Assembly (NCBI RefSeq): GCF_000516985.1
Contig: NW_006917096.1
Location: 2,403,606 to 2,467,605, forward strand
Source: Pestalotiopsis fici W106-1
Taxonomy: Eukaryota; Ascomycota; Sordariomycetes; Amphisphaeriales; Sporocadaceae
Direction: 5' to 3'
DNA length: 64,000 nt
Shown: piece after piece, positions 46,601 to 60,028 of the stretch
How positions within the stretch are numbered: position 1 is the stretch's first letter
How the letters are laid out: each line of letters starts with the position of its first letter
Translations under genes and position numbers: made by a program
Notes under the pieces: generated by a model
The model's database searches: none
What the model was told of the DNA's origin: nothing
The model's input: only the letters and a program-made list of their open reading frames with translations

Positions 46601-49600
46601 ATTTCTGCGAAGAAACATGACGGACGTGGCGAGAAGATATATGTGTGTCTTGACTGAGGTTCTATTTTCGAATTTTTTCCTTGTACACAGTAAAACAAAC
46701 CTCTTGGATGTGTTGCAAATTGGGACGCGCAAGACGGACTGCCCTAGATATTGCCGAGCGGCTTTTAGTCTGTCTTGGACATTTGCTGGTCTGCCCCCGC
46801 GAGCACTGTACCTGGGGACTAGATCACAGAAAAAATTCGACACAAAGCTGCAATGTCCATCATCATCATCCGTGCTGAATTGCACTTGCTGGTCCCCCTC
46901 CGATCTCCCCCGTCTTTTTTCTTGCCTCGCAGCACGCAAGGCCGGGCATGCACGCTATGACCCATCCAGCAGAATGGTTCGTGTTGCCCGGGCCTTGCTT
47001 TAGCGGTAAATCATTCACTCTTCCCTCTGACTTGGCTTTGGTGGATTGACTGGCTTTACTGGACGCTTGCTGGTGGCGTTGAACTTGGGGGGCCACTCTT
47101 GTGTGATTCTCTTGCAAACTCGCAGCAAGCTGAAAAAAAGCCCCTCTCAACGCCAAAGCTGATGCAGCAAGACAATGCCTCTTTGGAAACGCTCATCGCT
47201 TTCTTCGCACCAGAGGACAGGCGGGTTTGCAGCCATTGTTCAGGTATCTCAGTATTGGTCTTTTAGGGGGTTCGGTTGTGGCATACATGAGCTATCAGAT
47301 TTCGCAAAATATCCAATATGTCGTAGGACTGCGCAAGTAAATTTGACGCATGCACTATCTACTCTAGGTAGAACATATTTGTATCAGTGATACAGTGAGT
47401 GCAGTGCAGATCCCAAGCTGTTCGTACAAACCTTGTTCGGTTTCTTCTTCTTCCTGCTTCTCTGTAGCCCGCAGCACGTTTCTCTCCTTGTGCCGTTCGC
47501 GAATCCCCCCGAGCGAGCCCCCCAGCCCGTTTGCCATGCGCAATCCCTGACAACTCCCATGCTAGTAACCGTCAGGCGGCCGAGGGAGTACAGAGGATAA
47601 TGTCACATTGCAGCTGGGACTCCTGTCACAGACAGATCCAGGCACTAAACACTCGGCAACATTTCTACGAACTCGTTCCCCGGGAGCTTTGATCAATTAG
47701 GAGAGGGGAATTCCATGCGATCCTCTTCTTGATTATGTGGCTGGTGGAAAAAAAAAAAAAAAAAACTGGCTGCCCGTCTCCTTGTGGTCAACGCTGGTCA
47801 ACGCATGGAGCCATTGCTTAGGCCTCGAGGAACATAGTGGTTACTGGGTAATCACTGCGCGTACAACCTCACCCAACTCTCATAGCAAATAGTAGGCAAC
47901 TTAGGTTGCGCGGGCGTCTATCAAGGTAGCATTTGCCAGACACACAGATGCGGGACAAGCAATATGTCACAATTGGTCACAACGGTCCAAACGGCAAATG
48001 GAGTGAGGGGTTTGCGATGCAATATACCGCATCAGTTATTATTATTGGCAAAGATTTGGGGGGAGAATGTATGTGTTCGTTGCTTCTGCCCTCATTCCCC
48101 GGTTCACACCTGAGGATCATTGGATTAACAACCAGCCACACCTCGAGAACCCTGCCCGGTTTGACTTGCTATGATCAGATCCTATTAGCGAATGATTCGA
48201 AACACTTTCCAGTCGCAACAGTGCGTAAACCCAGCCTATAATTGTTTCAATTGTCCTATTATTCTCGATATCGTAACTGCGGTACAGTCTGGACCAATTG
48301 CCATTTTACGATTGCAAGCCTTTAGGTTCTTTCGCTGCCAGTCGATATAGCAGATGATAGGATATGTCTTTCGGTCGGCATACAAACCCGCAGTTGCATC
48401 CACATACACAGAACACCTAGACGCCAATCTGACGTCCAGGCACTGTGTGCAAGTCGGTACCAACCTCGATGTTTTTGAAATGGCAGCAATTCAATTTACG
48501 AACTTCATTACAAGACAATATCAAGAGTCGTACCCCAAATTTGTGTCTCGTTACTAGCAATTAGGAAGATTCCATTCGGATATTGCTCACTGCACGTTCC
48601 AACTGTCTCTCAGGTAACCTACATTTGAGAGTGAAACCATTTACAGGTAGTATACCGAAGCTACACTAGTATCTAGCCATCGAAACCCGCGATGGGAGAT
48701 TTCGTTAGCAGCGGACCCGTGGGAAATGCTAGCATTTTCAGCCTGGACCAATGAGATGGACTTTTCCTCCCAGCGTCCCACCATTTTAGTCCAACGTCGA
48801 TCTCTCTTCCCACAGCTGTGGTCGCTACTCGGCCCCATCTCCCCTCTCAAGAGAAACTCAAAAAAAGAACTGGACCACAGCCCAGCCTGCGGCTGCGGGT
48901 GCCCGAATCGGTCACGGTCAGTGGCGTACGGTACGTTTACGGGCTAACGAATTGCCGGAACCAGTTGGTGGGCGATTCGGGGGGAAACCATCAAATAAGC
49001 TAAAGGACATCAGATATTCTTTTTTTCTCTCCCTCGGATGGGTTTTTTGTTTGGCACAAAATTGACAAGGCAGACCCGCTCCTTTTAGAATTTGACGCGG
49101 ACTTGCTGGACAATTGACAGAAGAGAAAATCTAGACAGCCCATTGGCAGCGGCAGGGCCATGACCATGACATAATGACTGGACCCGGTGTCTCATCTTTA
49201 GGGCCCCAGGACGGACGGCAGAGAGAGATCGTGTAGCCGTCGATGGTGCTTATCTGGGTTCTGCCCGCCAGTGCCGCCCCGATTGTCAGAACAAGAACCC
49301 TAGGACCCTGATGAGTAATATCAAAGTCCGATGAATTGCATGTTACATGTTTTCTGGGACATCCCTTCTTTGTATTCTTCGCCTCAGAAGTTGCAACTTA
49401 TGTAATCCCTGTTCCCTCACTCACAAGCGATATCTGGGTAGTATCGTGAATGGGTGGATGACGATGGGCCGGCCCACTCTATAAGTGGTATTGCTGCGCC
49501 TGGTTTAGTAGCCAATATCTCTCGACGACTATACGACTCCATCATCAGTGTTGGTCCACTTTGCATGTTTCGTCATGATTTAACAAGAAAATTCTGCGCC

Positions 49601-51947
49601 GAATGGTATACGAGGCAATGTCTTCTAGCTCAATTGTCCCTCCTATCGAATCCTAAGATTGTAGCCGCACACCAATCGAAAAAGTATTAATCGTGTTCGA
49701 ACAAGCGGGGTATGTTCATCCAGTTACTACAAGCAATAGAGTCAAAGGAAGATTTCATAAATAAGAGAGTTGTATCAGAACTGGATATCTCCTTTGTTTT
49801 CCACCTTAAATTCTTGATCATTATGCAAATAGTGGACTATAGGAGCTCGAGAGGTCCAATATCAAATGTGCGTTGCTCCAGCTTCGCTTGTCGTCGTCGG
49901 TGTCGTCGTCAGCAATTCCTGACTAGCACGAAATCATTGGGTGGAAGGGAATCCTAGACCGTTCTAGGCCGGCCACGCCTTGGGATTTTGACAGGAGTTT
50001 ACACATGTCTAGAGGCTCTGTGTAGAACTTTAATTCATTCACGGCCATGCCAAGGACTCTATACAATTCAGAACCAAGAGGCGCAGACCAGTTCAGGATC
50101 TTATCTGTACGAACTGATTACCTGATTTTCAGAAACAACTATCAACTTTCATTCTCGGGATTATCTGTGCGTCGAGAGGGATAGTTGGCTTTGTTGTATC
50201 TTGCAGTTGATGCTACGTCAAAGTGGCACGGATACTTAGCCACGTAATATTATGACGCTCATGGAGCAATATCTCCATTGAAGACTACGCGGAGTACCGT
50301 CTTCGTCGGGCTCTAGGTTTATTATAACGCGTGATTGTCTTGCTCTGCTGGATGATTGTAGATTTCCTAGAGTATAGACAACGCACTCCTCGATCAGAGG
50401 ATACTCGAATATCTGTTGCGCCTCCAGCATCCTTCTGCCTCAATGTAGTCTCAAGGTGACTTGTGCAGATCAAGGGATGGACATTGTTAGGGTTTATCAA
50501 AAATATTTGACATTATTTACATGATACTTCTTTGGATAATGAATTCTGGTACGCCTATTGGTGACAAGATGTAGAACTTCTTTCGTTCTAGACTACACGT
50601 TGAGGGGAATCTGTGGCTAGTCAGAGGTGAATCGTCAGAAGTATCAGGAGGCGAAACTCTGGGAGAAAGTGGTATGCTGTCGTCTTTCCCTTCACAGAAA
50701 CTCGAGGAAACGTTCTTGGAGCTCTCGCAAGTCAACATGCTGTATCACATCTTGGTAGGTGCTGCTCAGCACCAGCTCTGGCATGAGAAGTTGCCGGAAC
50801 AAATGTAGTAGACAATCCTTTATTGTATGATAATTACGTAACAATCATGCCGCCGAGATATCAACGATACTTCACGAAAATAAACGCATAGGGAGCCTTG
50901 GTTTGTGTCTCTATTGACGCCCAATGTTTCGGCCACTCGTGGTCATCTGACTCCTCATTTAGAATCTTGGCCTACCTGCAATATTTCGAGGTAGTCATTT
51001 TACACCAAAATTGAAACCTCAAGGGATTAGCTGGTGCTTGCTTACAGCAAATTTCTTTCAGCTGGTGCTTCATTTCAATGCACATGCTTTCTACCTGGTA
51101 AACATGTCGCACCCTGCCTGCAATTGTAGATTGTGGATTTTAAAACTGCCTCTAGTCGCGATGACCTGGCATTGCTCAGGATATCGGTTTAATGAAAGGG
51201 CCACCGGCGGATATACCATGAATTGCTCTTCGTGATATCCATGACGGCATGCCAGACAGGTTTTTGAGGGCACAAAACGGCAGTTCCGCTCCAGGCACCT
51301 CGGAACTAGACTTGTTTACTAATTCACCACGAAGCAAACAAGCCAATGGGGACACTTCTAGGCTACGTGAAGTAATCTGGTCAATAGACTGATATGTATT
51401 CGCTGCTCAAGTGCTAGTCGAGTAAGAACAACAGGAAGGCCATTTCGACTGAATACCCACCCTGGGAAAACTACTTTGTGACTCTAGCAAGCATCTGAAT
51501 GTGCTTTCCTGGGCAACATGATGGCAGCAACTATGGTATCTGCATGGAAGGCATAGCCCTACAACAACAAGGTGCGCGTTCATGGCTACTTCCAAAAGAA
51601 TTCTCTTGCCCATGACAGGGTGAATCGAGCACAGATTGTTCTTCGTCATCAATCCTCTTAATGTAAACAATGAACGCGAGGTCTCTCGTGTCACTGTCAT
51701 TCATCTCAAATATCTCTCTACACAGACAAAGAAAAAACCGCCCATTATCATCATCGATACCAAGAATCTACACAAGTGAATCCCGTTGTTCAATCTGCGA
51801 CCTCTCCATTCAGGCACCGCCCTCGCGCAATTAATATTTGAGTCTCACCATCAATAACTAGTACATCCACCCCTCCCTTCCCCCTTCCAAACTCCCGTAC
51901 TTGATGACATAACATATTTAGCCTCGCAGTACAGAAATTTTTCAGTC
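43614..51947. other. Gene-poor 8.3 kb region
   Basis: No supported gene. The first kilobase is probably the DENN promoter and leader. A pyrimidine tract lies at 44490-44525, and an A run at 47750-47765. The longest frame, 44458-45129 (+), has no motif and low-complexity composition. I saw no transposase, reverse transcriptase, terminal repeats or RNA gene. Confidence 0.5.
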
Positions 51948-52541
51948 ATGTGTAGGCGGAGACGCATACGCAAGATTTGCGGCGACCCCTCCCATGGACC
52001 AATGGGACACGAGTGGGGAGTTTCTGACGCAGGGCATAATAAATGCAAAGAAGCTCGCACAGAGAACTTAAGATCAGGACATTGCAGCATAGGAGTCCTA
52101 CCACCAATAGAACCACAAATACATAGCGCAGTGTGCGGGAATTGCCGAAACAGAGACCACGATGACAGAGACAAGCAATTCGTGGAAGCTGAAAAGGAAA
52201 TACTGGAAGATGTGGAGAGATGGACAAGGGCATTCCAGCGCGCAATGGTTGACATCCATGAACAAATGGATAGACGCAGATGGACAATGACTGAGGCAAT
52301 CGATGCGGAAATGGAGAGCCGGAGAATTGTACGGGAGAACAACGGAAAGGAAGTAATCAAGAGACATCGGGAGGAAGTAATCAAGAGACATCGGGAGGAA
52401 GTAATCAAGAGATATCGGGAGGCAAGGGAGGCAAGGGAGGCATCAAAGGCACAGGGGACACAAGAGGCACAGGAAGGAGAGAAGAAGACAGGAAAAAAAA
52501 GACGCAAACACGGAACCAGAAGCAGACATGTTGCAAAATAA
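51948..52541 (+). CDS. Orphan Cys/His and charged-repeat protein
   Basis: Single open frame, 197 aa, with ATG at 51948 and a C-terminus rich in Lys and Arg. The N-terminal 70 residues hold a Cys/His pattern (KICGDPSHGPMGHEWGVSDA, then HNKC and CGNC) that may bind a metal. Residues about 75-125 are a charged amphipathic helix (VEAEKEILEDVERWTRAFQR). Then come three tandem copies of EVIKRHRE (third copy with Tyr), AREAREA, and a basic tail. Codon use is compatible with a gene, and it is the only good frame within several kilobases, but there is no upstream structure or family match to confirm it. It could be a lineage-specific gene or an unexpressed frame. Confidence 0.5.
   Translation: MCRRRRIRKICGDPSHGPMGHEWGVSDAGHNKCKEARTENLRSGHCSIGVLPPIEPQIHSAVCGNCRNRDHDDRDKQFVEAEKEILEDVERWTRAFQRAMVDIHEQMDRRRWTMTEAIDAEMESRRIVRENNGKEVIKRHREEVIKRHREEVIKRYREAREAREASKAQGTQEAQEGEKKTGKKRRKHGTRSRHVAK
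52350..52421 (+). repeat. Three tandem 24-nt units in the orphan gene
   Basis: The unit gaagtaatcaagagacatc plus gggag occurs three times back to back, with one base change in the third copy. It encodes EVIKRHRE octapeptides and is followed by a 9-nt repeat (AREAREA). Confidence 0.95.
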
Positions 52542-54276
52542 ACTCAACGCGGAGACGATGGAAGCAGCATTAGGCTTAATAGCAACTTTCAAGCTGAATC
52601 TGAAGGGCATGCTCTTGTTGTACCGTATTAAATTATGAAAAAGTGCGATATGAAACAGACAAGTTTTCTACCATCTTGAACCTTTCCCGAGTCTTGTCAA
52701 TACATGTATCTTTGTCAGAATTTATCCATTCGATGAATGGAAGAGAAGCGGAAAAATCTAGGCCCCAAGTCATGCCAATGTCAACAAGTCTGAATACATG
52801 AGATTTCAAGCCGGGAACACAAATATTATTTCAACAGAAATCCCTTGTCGTCAGCAAATGAGGCATTGGATTTGAACTCAGGAATAACAATGTGCCTAAC
52901 AAGTATCCAGGCTTGACAAACCGCACCCGCACTTGAAGACTTGCCCAGTCATCAGGACCCAAGCCACACACTTGGACTTGGCGAGATGCAAAAGGTTGAT
53001 TCAAGGTTTGTAGTAAACATGTGAGCACAAGCAGTCGAGCTGACCCGCGAACGCAATCCCAACCCCTTAAATGGGTTCCGAGTGTATGCACAGTCCAATT
53101 CTGAAAAATTGAACATGCTATCTATTCAATCTAGACGGAAGTTTGGGACCAAACTCGAGAACTTGTTGCTTTTTACATAGGCGTGCCAGACACACTTGGG
53201 CTCATGGACTTTGTAGTAGGCCATCTCAAGACGGACTTGATGGTCTGAGTTCACCATGGCGGCTCTTGGACGTTGGTTTTTCGGCAGACAACTCTGGCGA
53301 GAAAGACAGATGACCAGAGGTAAGAAAATGATCTATTCGCCAATGGCCCATTGTCTTGTCTTAATGAGACTATAGCCTCCAGATTTTCTGGCTATAATAC
53401 GTTATGCGGTCATAGGGACGCAAATAAACCTGGTAAAATGATTGAGGTCATGTCTGTTTGTCTGGGAGAGTTATTCAATAGTAATAACATGGGCAACTCA
53501 ATTCAAGTACCCCACACTAGACAATAAAGTCAAGCATTGTTGTAACCACTGTCTCCAGAATTGGAGTGTTGAGCTTTTTTTTCTTTTTTCTTTTTGGTTG
53601 GTACAGGACAAAGACATGCAACAATATTGAGTACCTACGTAAATATGAATCTCGTTATTCTCATCTCCGTTTGGGAGTCCATATTCGTCACAATGACCTC
53701 AAATTGCGGAATCAAGGTGGGCGGTTATATTCTTGGATAAACATTTATGCGGCTTTTCTCATACGCGATGACCTGTTTATTACCGGCCCAAACCCGGGTT
53801 TTGCCTACAAGAGGAGTGAGTATACACAACCCACCAAATTGAGGGCTATAAAGACCCATTAGTTCATTTTCTACGTACGATGTACGTACTTTCAAGGTCC
53901 GGGCCACATTGACTGCAGAGTGACAATAGTTGATTCTAGAAAAGCCGAGCTATTTGATACATCACTATTGTTCAATCGGCATCACCATATGTGAATAACA
54001 AACACAGTCGGATACAAGCACAACAGGACCACATTCACTCAGAAGTAGAGATGAGCGTACATATTATTACCATTAACCCAACGAAATAAAGAGATTCTAT
54101 TCAGCATTGTGCAACCATGAGACCCGCTATGTCTTCCTCCACCTCATTGCCAAACTTTCATGGCTCGACAGTTGTGAGTGTGTAACGACGTGATCAAGAG
54201 CCATGACAAGGTTCACCTCCGACAGCCATCACCGGCATAAAGCGATTCTCTAGCTTAGCTCGCCTGTCCCTTTTTT
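52542..54276. other. Intergenic, no gene recognised
   Basis: A+T-leaning spacer between the orphan gene and the perilipin gene. A poly-T/C stretch lies at 53573-53597. The short frames have no motif. Confidence 0.5.
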
Positions 54277-54955
54277 TTACTGCTTAATGTCGTTGCTGAC
54301 CTTCTCGGCCTTCTCCTTGCCACTGCGCAGGACCTCGTTGACCCACTCGAGGGCCTCGGTCGTCAGGACGATGCCAGTGGAGAGCAGGGCCTTGCCGGTG
54401 GTAACGACGCCGTGACCGCCAACCTTTTTGACCTCGGAGTTGTAGACGCCAAAGAGGTGGTCTGCCGTCTCCTTGGTCTTGACGATGGGGTAAAATGCGG
54501 CCTGTTTGCTCTTGGCCTGGATGCTCTCGGTGGACTCCTTGATGATGGGAATCTTCTCGTCAATCTTGACGAGAGCGCCAGCGCCGAAGCGGTCTGCCTT
54601 CTGGACGTAGGCCGACAGGTAGAGCTCGTAGGGTCTCTCCAGGTAGAGCACGAGAGGTCTGGCAAAGATTTGGTAGGCCGAGTCACCAAGCTCTAGGGAC
54701 TTCTTGCCGTACGGGTTCTTCTGATAGTACGAGACAACATCATTGACAACGGGGTAGCCCCTGATGTGCTGCAAAGAGTTGGTGTTAGTTACATGTGAGA
54801 AAGGGACCGTGACCAATGAAGTACTACTTTGTGGCAGTAGATTGGTGTACTAGCCCCCCCAAAAGGACCCAAATTTGAAATGGTATTAGACGAGAAGGAC
54901 TCACCGAGATAGTCGCAGAGGACGCGTGGCTATCGCCATTCACTTGGGGAGACAT
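54277..54955 (-). CDS. MPL1: Perilipin-like lipid droplet protein (CAP20/MPL1 family)
   Basis: Two exons, 54955-54905 and 54768-54277, with a 136-nt intron (gtgagt to tttgcag), phase 0; 180 aa. The first exon gives MSPQVNGDSHASSATIS, and the second continues with HIRGYPVVNDVVSYYQKNPY, the family's signature N-terminus, followed by KKSLELGDSAYQIFARPLVL and YVQKADRFGAGALVKIDEKI. The central segment is an amphipathic PAT-like region; near the C-terminus GHGVVTTGKALLSTGIVLTT is a hydrophobic stretch. In Metarhizium MPL1 and Colletotrichum CAP20 this protein coats lipid droplets and helps build appressorium turgor. The length fits the family (about 180-190 aa). Its presence fits a sordariomycete, possibly a pathogen, but relatives occur in saprobes too. 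Confidence 0.93.
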
Positions 54956-57900
54956 CTTGACGAACTGTGGCACGAAGATGGAGCTTTTGGGATAGTTGCA
55001 ATCTCAAGTAACTGGTCAGCGAACGACAAGATAAGGGGAGCCCTGACGCAATGTCGTCACTTACGAGTCAGCTGCTTCCTGTGTCGAGCGAGCCAAAGGC
55101 AAAGAGTATGTATTGGGTCTGGTAGAGACGAGAGGTAGAATGGGATGTGAAAGGAAACGGCGGACAATGGTGGTGGAGGTGGGAAAGAGGAATTATGGTT
55201 TGGGAGGGCAGAAAGGGTTGGCGGTACAGGAGCTCTTTAGGTTGGGAAGAGTCCGACGTCTACGCTGGTCACGACATGTTTGGTGGAAGGCGTGCATATG
55301 AAGAATAAAGCACACAACCTTTAGATTGTAAGGTACTTATCAAAGCTTCTCCCTCTTCCTCTTGGTTCTCTTGGGCATGGGACGAGGGAAGAGCAATCAA
55401 ATCAACATGGGAGCTTGGGATAAACGGACGGACATCAATGGACCCAAGGTAACGCCACACTAGTAGAAAGCTCCCGGGCTGTCAGTCCATCCGTTGGCCA
55501 GGAACATCCTTACCTTGCCTTCTTACTTACCATCTTGTGTACCATACCTACCTTACCTACCCACAACTCGTAGCTACCGGTCGGCAGACGCAGCTACGTA
55601 CATCTTGTGTGGGTTGACAAAGACAAAGGAAGAATGACGGAAGCCGACTTTTTTAGCATGTGCATGTCGTTCCAGGTCGAGGTAGGTAGGGTAGGAGTGG
55701 ATTAAGTCCTGTTCATGGCCCCGTCTGGCCGCTTGGCTCTCGGCTGTATCGGGTCTACCTATCACTCGCCCTCCTCTCTCTCTCTCTCTCTCTTTCTTGA
55801 GAGTTTCAACTTCACCTACGAGGGGGGCATGTTGCCCGCTTTGCCTCTTTCACCAATGCCCGTGTGCGCCTTGGGGGTGGGATTGCATGGGATTGCGTAT
55901 ATGGCACGAAAAGCGCGGAAACGATCGCGGTATCTCTATCTGTGGCACAGCAAGCAGCAGTCTGCGTAAGGCGGCGCGCGCCTCAGTTTAGCACGCAAAA
56001 CCCGGCCTTTGACGTAGCCTGCCCTTCTTGCATACAAATGTGTCGGACTCGATCCGTACTGGCAAGGTGACTGGGCAGGGGGTTTGCGCATTTGCAGGAA
56101 GCTCTTATCATGCTTCCAACAGAGTTTCATGCCCCAACCTAATCGCGAATTCCGGATATCGATGTTGCCATTGTCTCATGGTAGCCATGAGTTACTCTGA
56201 TGAGCTGTGCCGTTGGATTTCTGTTCCTCTTGTATCTTGACTTGAATCACGAATGGCGCTTCTCTCGATAATGATTCAAACCCGACCGATAGAATGATTT
56301 GCGCCCAATGCTGACTGACTGGCAATCTACCCCTGTACTATGACTCTTTTCGTAGAAAGATGGCTGATGGATGCCACATTTGGTAGAAGTGCATCCAATT
56401 GCCCACCGAGCCCACCTTGGCCACGTTAGGCGCTCTAGGTAGTGTGGGCCATAGCTCCCTTCAGAGCACTTTCCAATGGGCTGGAGGCGGGGTCCTCGAG
56501 TGCTGTCTAGCACCTCTAGCGCGACGGAACAGGGGAGCCGGCAGCGAGTCTGTCGAGCTGCTGGTTGGTTCCAGGCACCAAATCGCGCCTCCTTGTGCGC
56601 ACCTAGAGGCAACCAGCCACTAGTAGTGGGTGGGTGGTAGCTGTGCGCAATGATATTGGCATGTGATAGCTGCCTCCTCTGGGCCTGCTCAGTACGACAC
56701 CAAACCTGCAGGTATCCATTCTGCAGCTTTTTTCTTTTTCTTTTGCTGCTTCTATTGACAACCGCATCGGAGATTTTTGCTTCTTTGTTCTTTCCATGTA
56801 CGTATTCGTCCTGAATCAATCTCGCAGCACATACACACATACACCCCGGGCAAAAGCTCCCAGTCAAGCCAGCAGTCTGCCACTCACCATCGATTACTCC
56901 CTTATCTTTTATGGACTCTTTTTCTGTCGCAACCGCTTCGTCAAACAATCGACACACATAGGGTGACGACGGCTGGATCGGCTGCTGCTTCTGCTCGGAT
57001 TTCATCCAACTTTCATCTTGGACCCGAGATCCCAAGAGACATCCTAAGTAAGTATTCTTGGCGCGACGGGCGGCCAGATCGACACCAGGTACTCGTACTC
57101 AATCGACACCGTCTTGTGCATATCTTGCCCGTTTTACTATTGCCAAGAGATATCCAACCGCTTGTTGCTAGCAAAGATTTTCTGTGAGAGAAACAGCCTT
57201 CCTTCCCGTGCTAGTGGTGCAACTCAATTTGGTCCGAGAATCACCACTTCGTTGTTATATTTTTGCATTGTGTTTGGCATTAGTACAAAACTCAAAACCT
57301 TGTCAAGGATCATTTACTCCCGCCTCTGTAGCATTCGGATATATTCCGCCCATCTGTTGAGTACCAAAATGCCCCCCAAACACCATCTATATAATTGGTC
57401 AAGATGTAGGGATACCAGCGAATGAAACCGGCGTCCAACACACCTCAGCTCTCACCGTGAAATTCGCTTGCATTTTGCTGCCTCACCGGCCGCTATTCCA
57501 AAGCCTTGATTCGACGTCATGGCTAGTCCCCAATTGCGACGTAATAAAGGACCTTGGTTACACTTATCCAGTAGCGTATCTCAGAACACCAACCTTCTCC
57601 GGTTGCCGCGATTGTTTCTTTCATGCCCTTGATCCGCTTCGAGTGTCAGGGTCTCAGTGCTTGTTTCCCTTACTTTGGTACGTTGAGACGGTGATTGCCG
57701 TGTTCCACCAGTTCGCAATCTCCATCATGTAGGCTTTGGATTATTCTCTAAACAGCAGTGAGTGGGTAGACAATATTCTGAAGTGGTACGCACAAGTCCC
57801 CAGTACTGCTTAGGTAAACAACGGTTGGATCATCTCGATCGGACATTCAGCCACGCCGAGATCTCTTCATCCAAGCATGACATCGGCCCACTATCGACAC

Positions 57901-60028
57901 TCTGCGTTGCTGCTCAATGAAACGTCAAGGGTCGCTTGTCTGGTCTATGCTGCCAGTCAGCTCGACGCGCTACACTAACAGTGCCAGGAGGCAGGGGTAG
58001 GTCCCGCCTAGGGGAGGACATCCCACCATATTCACATGTCAAAAGAGCTTACCCACTCTATGACCCAAAATAAAACCACGAGAGAAGAAAAATATTTTCC
58101 TCTCAATCCTCGGTGATGAAGGGAATCTCTTCTTAGCCGAGCTACCGAGAGATACTTTCTTAATATTTGGACAGTTTCACAAGACAAAAAGCGGCTGATC
58201 TGGACCGAAGTCGGCCTTCACCCGCTATCCCAACCGCGAGACTCTGATATTGCGGCTCTGTTCTGGGAGCCGCTAGGGGCATACCGAGCTTCTGCTCGAG
58301 CACCAAGTCGTTTACTTTATTCGTTTGCGCCTCGAAGAACTAGGAAGAATACTCACTAGTCTGATAGAGAGACCTCACAATAGACTGTGCTTGCAGAATC
58401 AGTCTTCAGTGGTTGAAGTTGCTGGGTCCACAGCATTCGTGCCAAACCCGACCGCCAAGAACAAGGTCATGCCAAGGAATCCACTACTACAGTCGCAATA
58501 CACAGATCTGTGCCAGGATTAAGAATAATTTAGATAGCAATGGAGTCGTTGACTGCTGAGGAATCTACCGCGGTGCCTCGGCAGCTTCCACACAAGGCAC
58601 AAAAACGCGTAAGCGAGTCTGGCGATTCTCGTACAACATAAGATGATGGAACGCGACAAACATGAACATGGGAAGGCATTGATCCGTATCTCCTTCCAGT
58701 GACTCCACTACAGATGTGAGGATGAATTGTCGCCAAATGATCTTAATGGCAGCAGGTCTTGGAAAGGCTGGCATTGTGGCCACGACGAGACAGCCCCGTG
58801 ATTACATGTTTACCACATCAAAGGCAATGTTATTCAAGGTTCTTGATGACAGAAACATTGGGGAACTTTCGAGATGCAATGCACAATACGAATTTCTTCG
58901 CTGGCATCCGACGATGTTCTCCTTTGGCCAGTCATAATACTCGGTCGAGTGGACACCATATTCACCTCAATGACTGTAAACCGGCCGAAAAGGAGATGAA
59001 TACCAGCCTGCACAGGGCACAGGGCCGAGAGATAGATCCTAGCATTATAAGAAAACTTACCAAGTATTAATTGTAAGCGTGGGTTTTAGCCCATGACTTG
59101 ATTATGGTATGTGATGAAGAAATCCAGTAGGAACAGGCAAATAGGCACAAGCCATGACCACCTTGGAGACACTATAAAACTGGCTTGGCGAAGCCTATAG
59201 AGCTACAAGTATAACCATGTGGATGTGGCGTCGATCCCTAAAGTGCACAGTTGCCTTGATGAGAGCCAATGGGCTTCCTTCGACATGGTATAGTTTTAGG
59301 AATTTGGAGTATAAATTCAGCTGAACGAGAATTAGGAACCGATCTCATCCAACCTAGCGCTTATTTCAGCAATGCTGGCAACGCAGCAATTGGGCAAAAC
59401 CCATCTTCCTCGTAATTTATTTTCTGATTATTTCAGAAGGACGCTTTCAACGTCTTTGTTGGATACATTTATGTAATATCATTGGTGCGCCCTATGGCAT
59501 CCTAGAAATTTATTCTATTATCTCAAGGTTGCTTACGAAGGCTAGACACGAATCACTTTTTCCCTAGGCACTTGCCGCACGAAACGGTTTAGCGAAGCAA
59601 GTCTGGAAATGGCAATGTGCTTTCTTTGGCGTTCCCCTTTCTGAATGCTAAACGTCGCAATTCGTCCAACGGGAAGCTGTAACATTCAGGATTTGTTTGG
59701 AGTTTTATAGCAACATGGAGAAGTCCGATGCGCGGATGGGAAGAGCGATCAGCATTTCATAGCCACGTTCTGATCAGGTGCGACTCGGTGGGGCAGTAAG
59801 ATGCTGATGGACCACAATCCAATTCCCGTGTCAGCATCTGTACCACTTAAACGTGTACCAAAGTATGAGACTCCATCGACACCAAAATCTCACTACAGAC
59901 ATACTGCCTTTTTAACGCGAGGTTCTCTGTCGTTTCTTGTTGATACTTGACCTCTGTCTCCTCATCCGAGTGCCAACTCAACCTCTACCTTCTCGAGCAA
60001 CGATATCATCGGATCCCCGCACCCCATC
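54956..60028. other. Gene-poor 5 kb region
   Basis: Holds the perilipin promoter and simple sequence, including a CT microsatellite at 55774-55793 and TACC-rich stretches near 55500-55570. The long minus-strand frame at 56247-57035 lacks motifs and I do not accept it as a gene. From 59870 to 60028 the sequence is a pyrimidine-rich leader of the next gene. Confidence 0.5.
55774..55793. repeat. CT dinucleotide repeat
   Basis: Ten CT units in the perilipin upstream region. A simple sequence repeat. Confidence 0.95.

Noticed and set aside
56247..57035. Minus-strand open frame of 262 codons
   Set aside because: No motif, no consistent composition, no intron or promoter signal. The opposite strand has an equally long competing frame. 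Judged chance.
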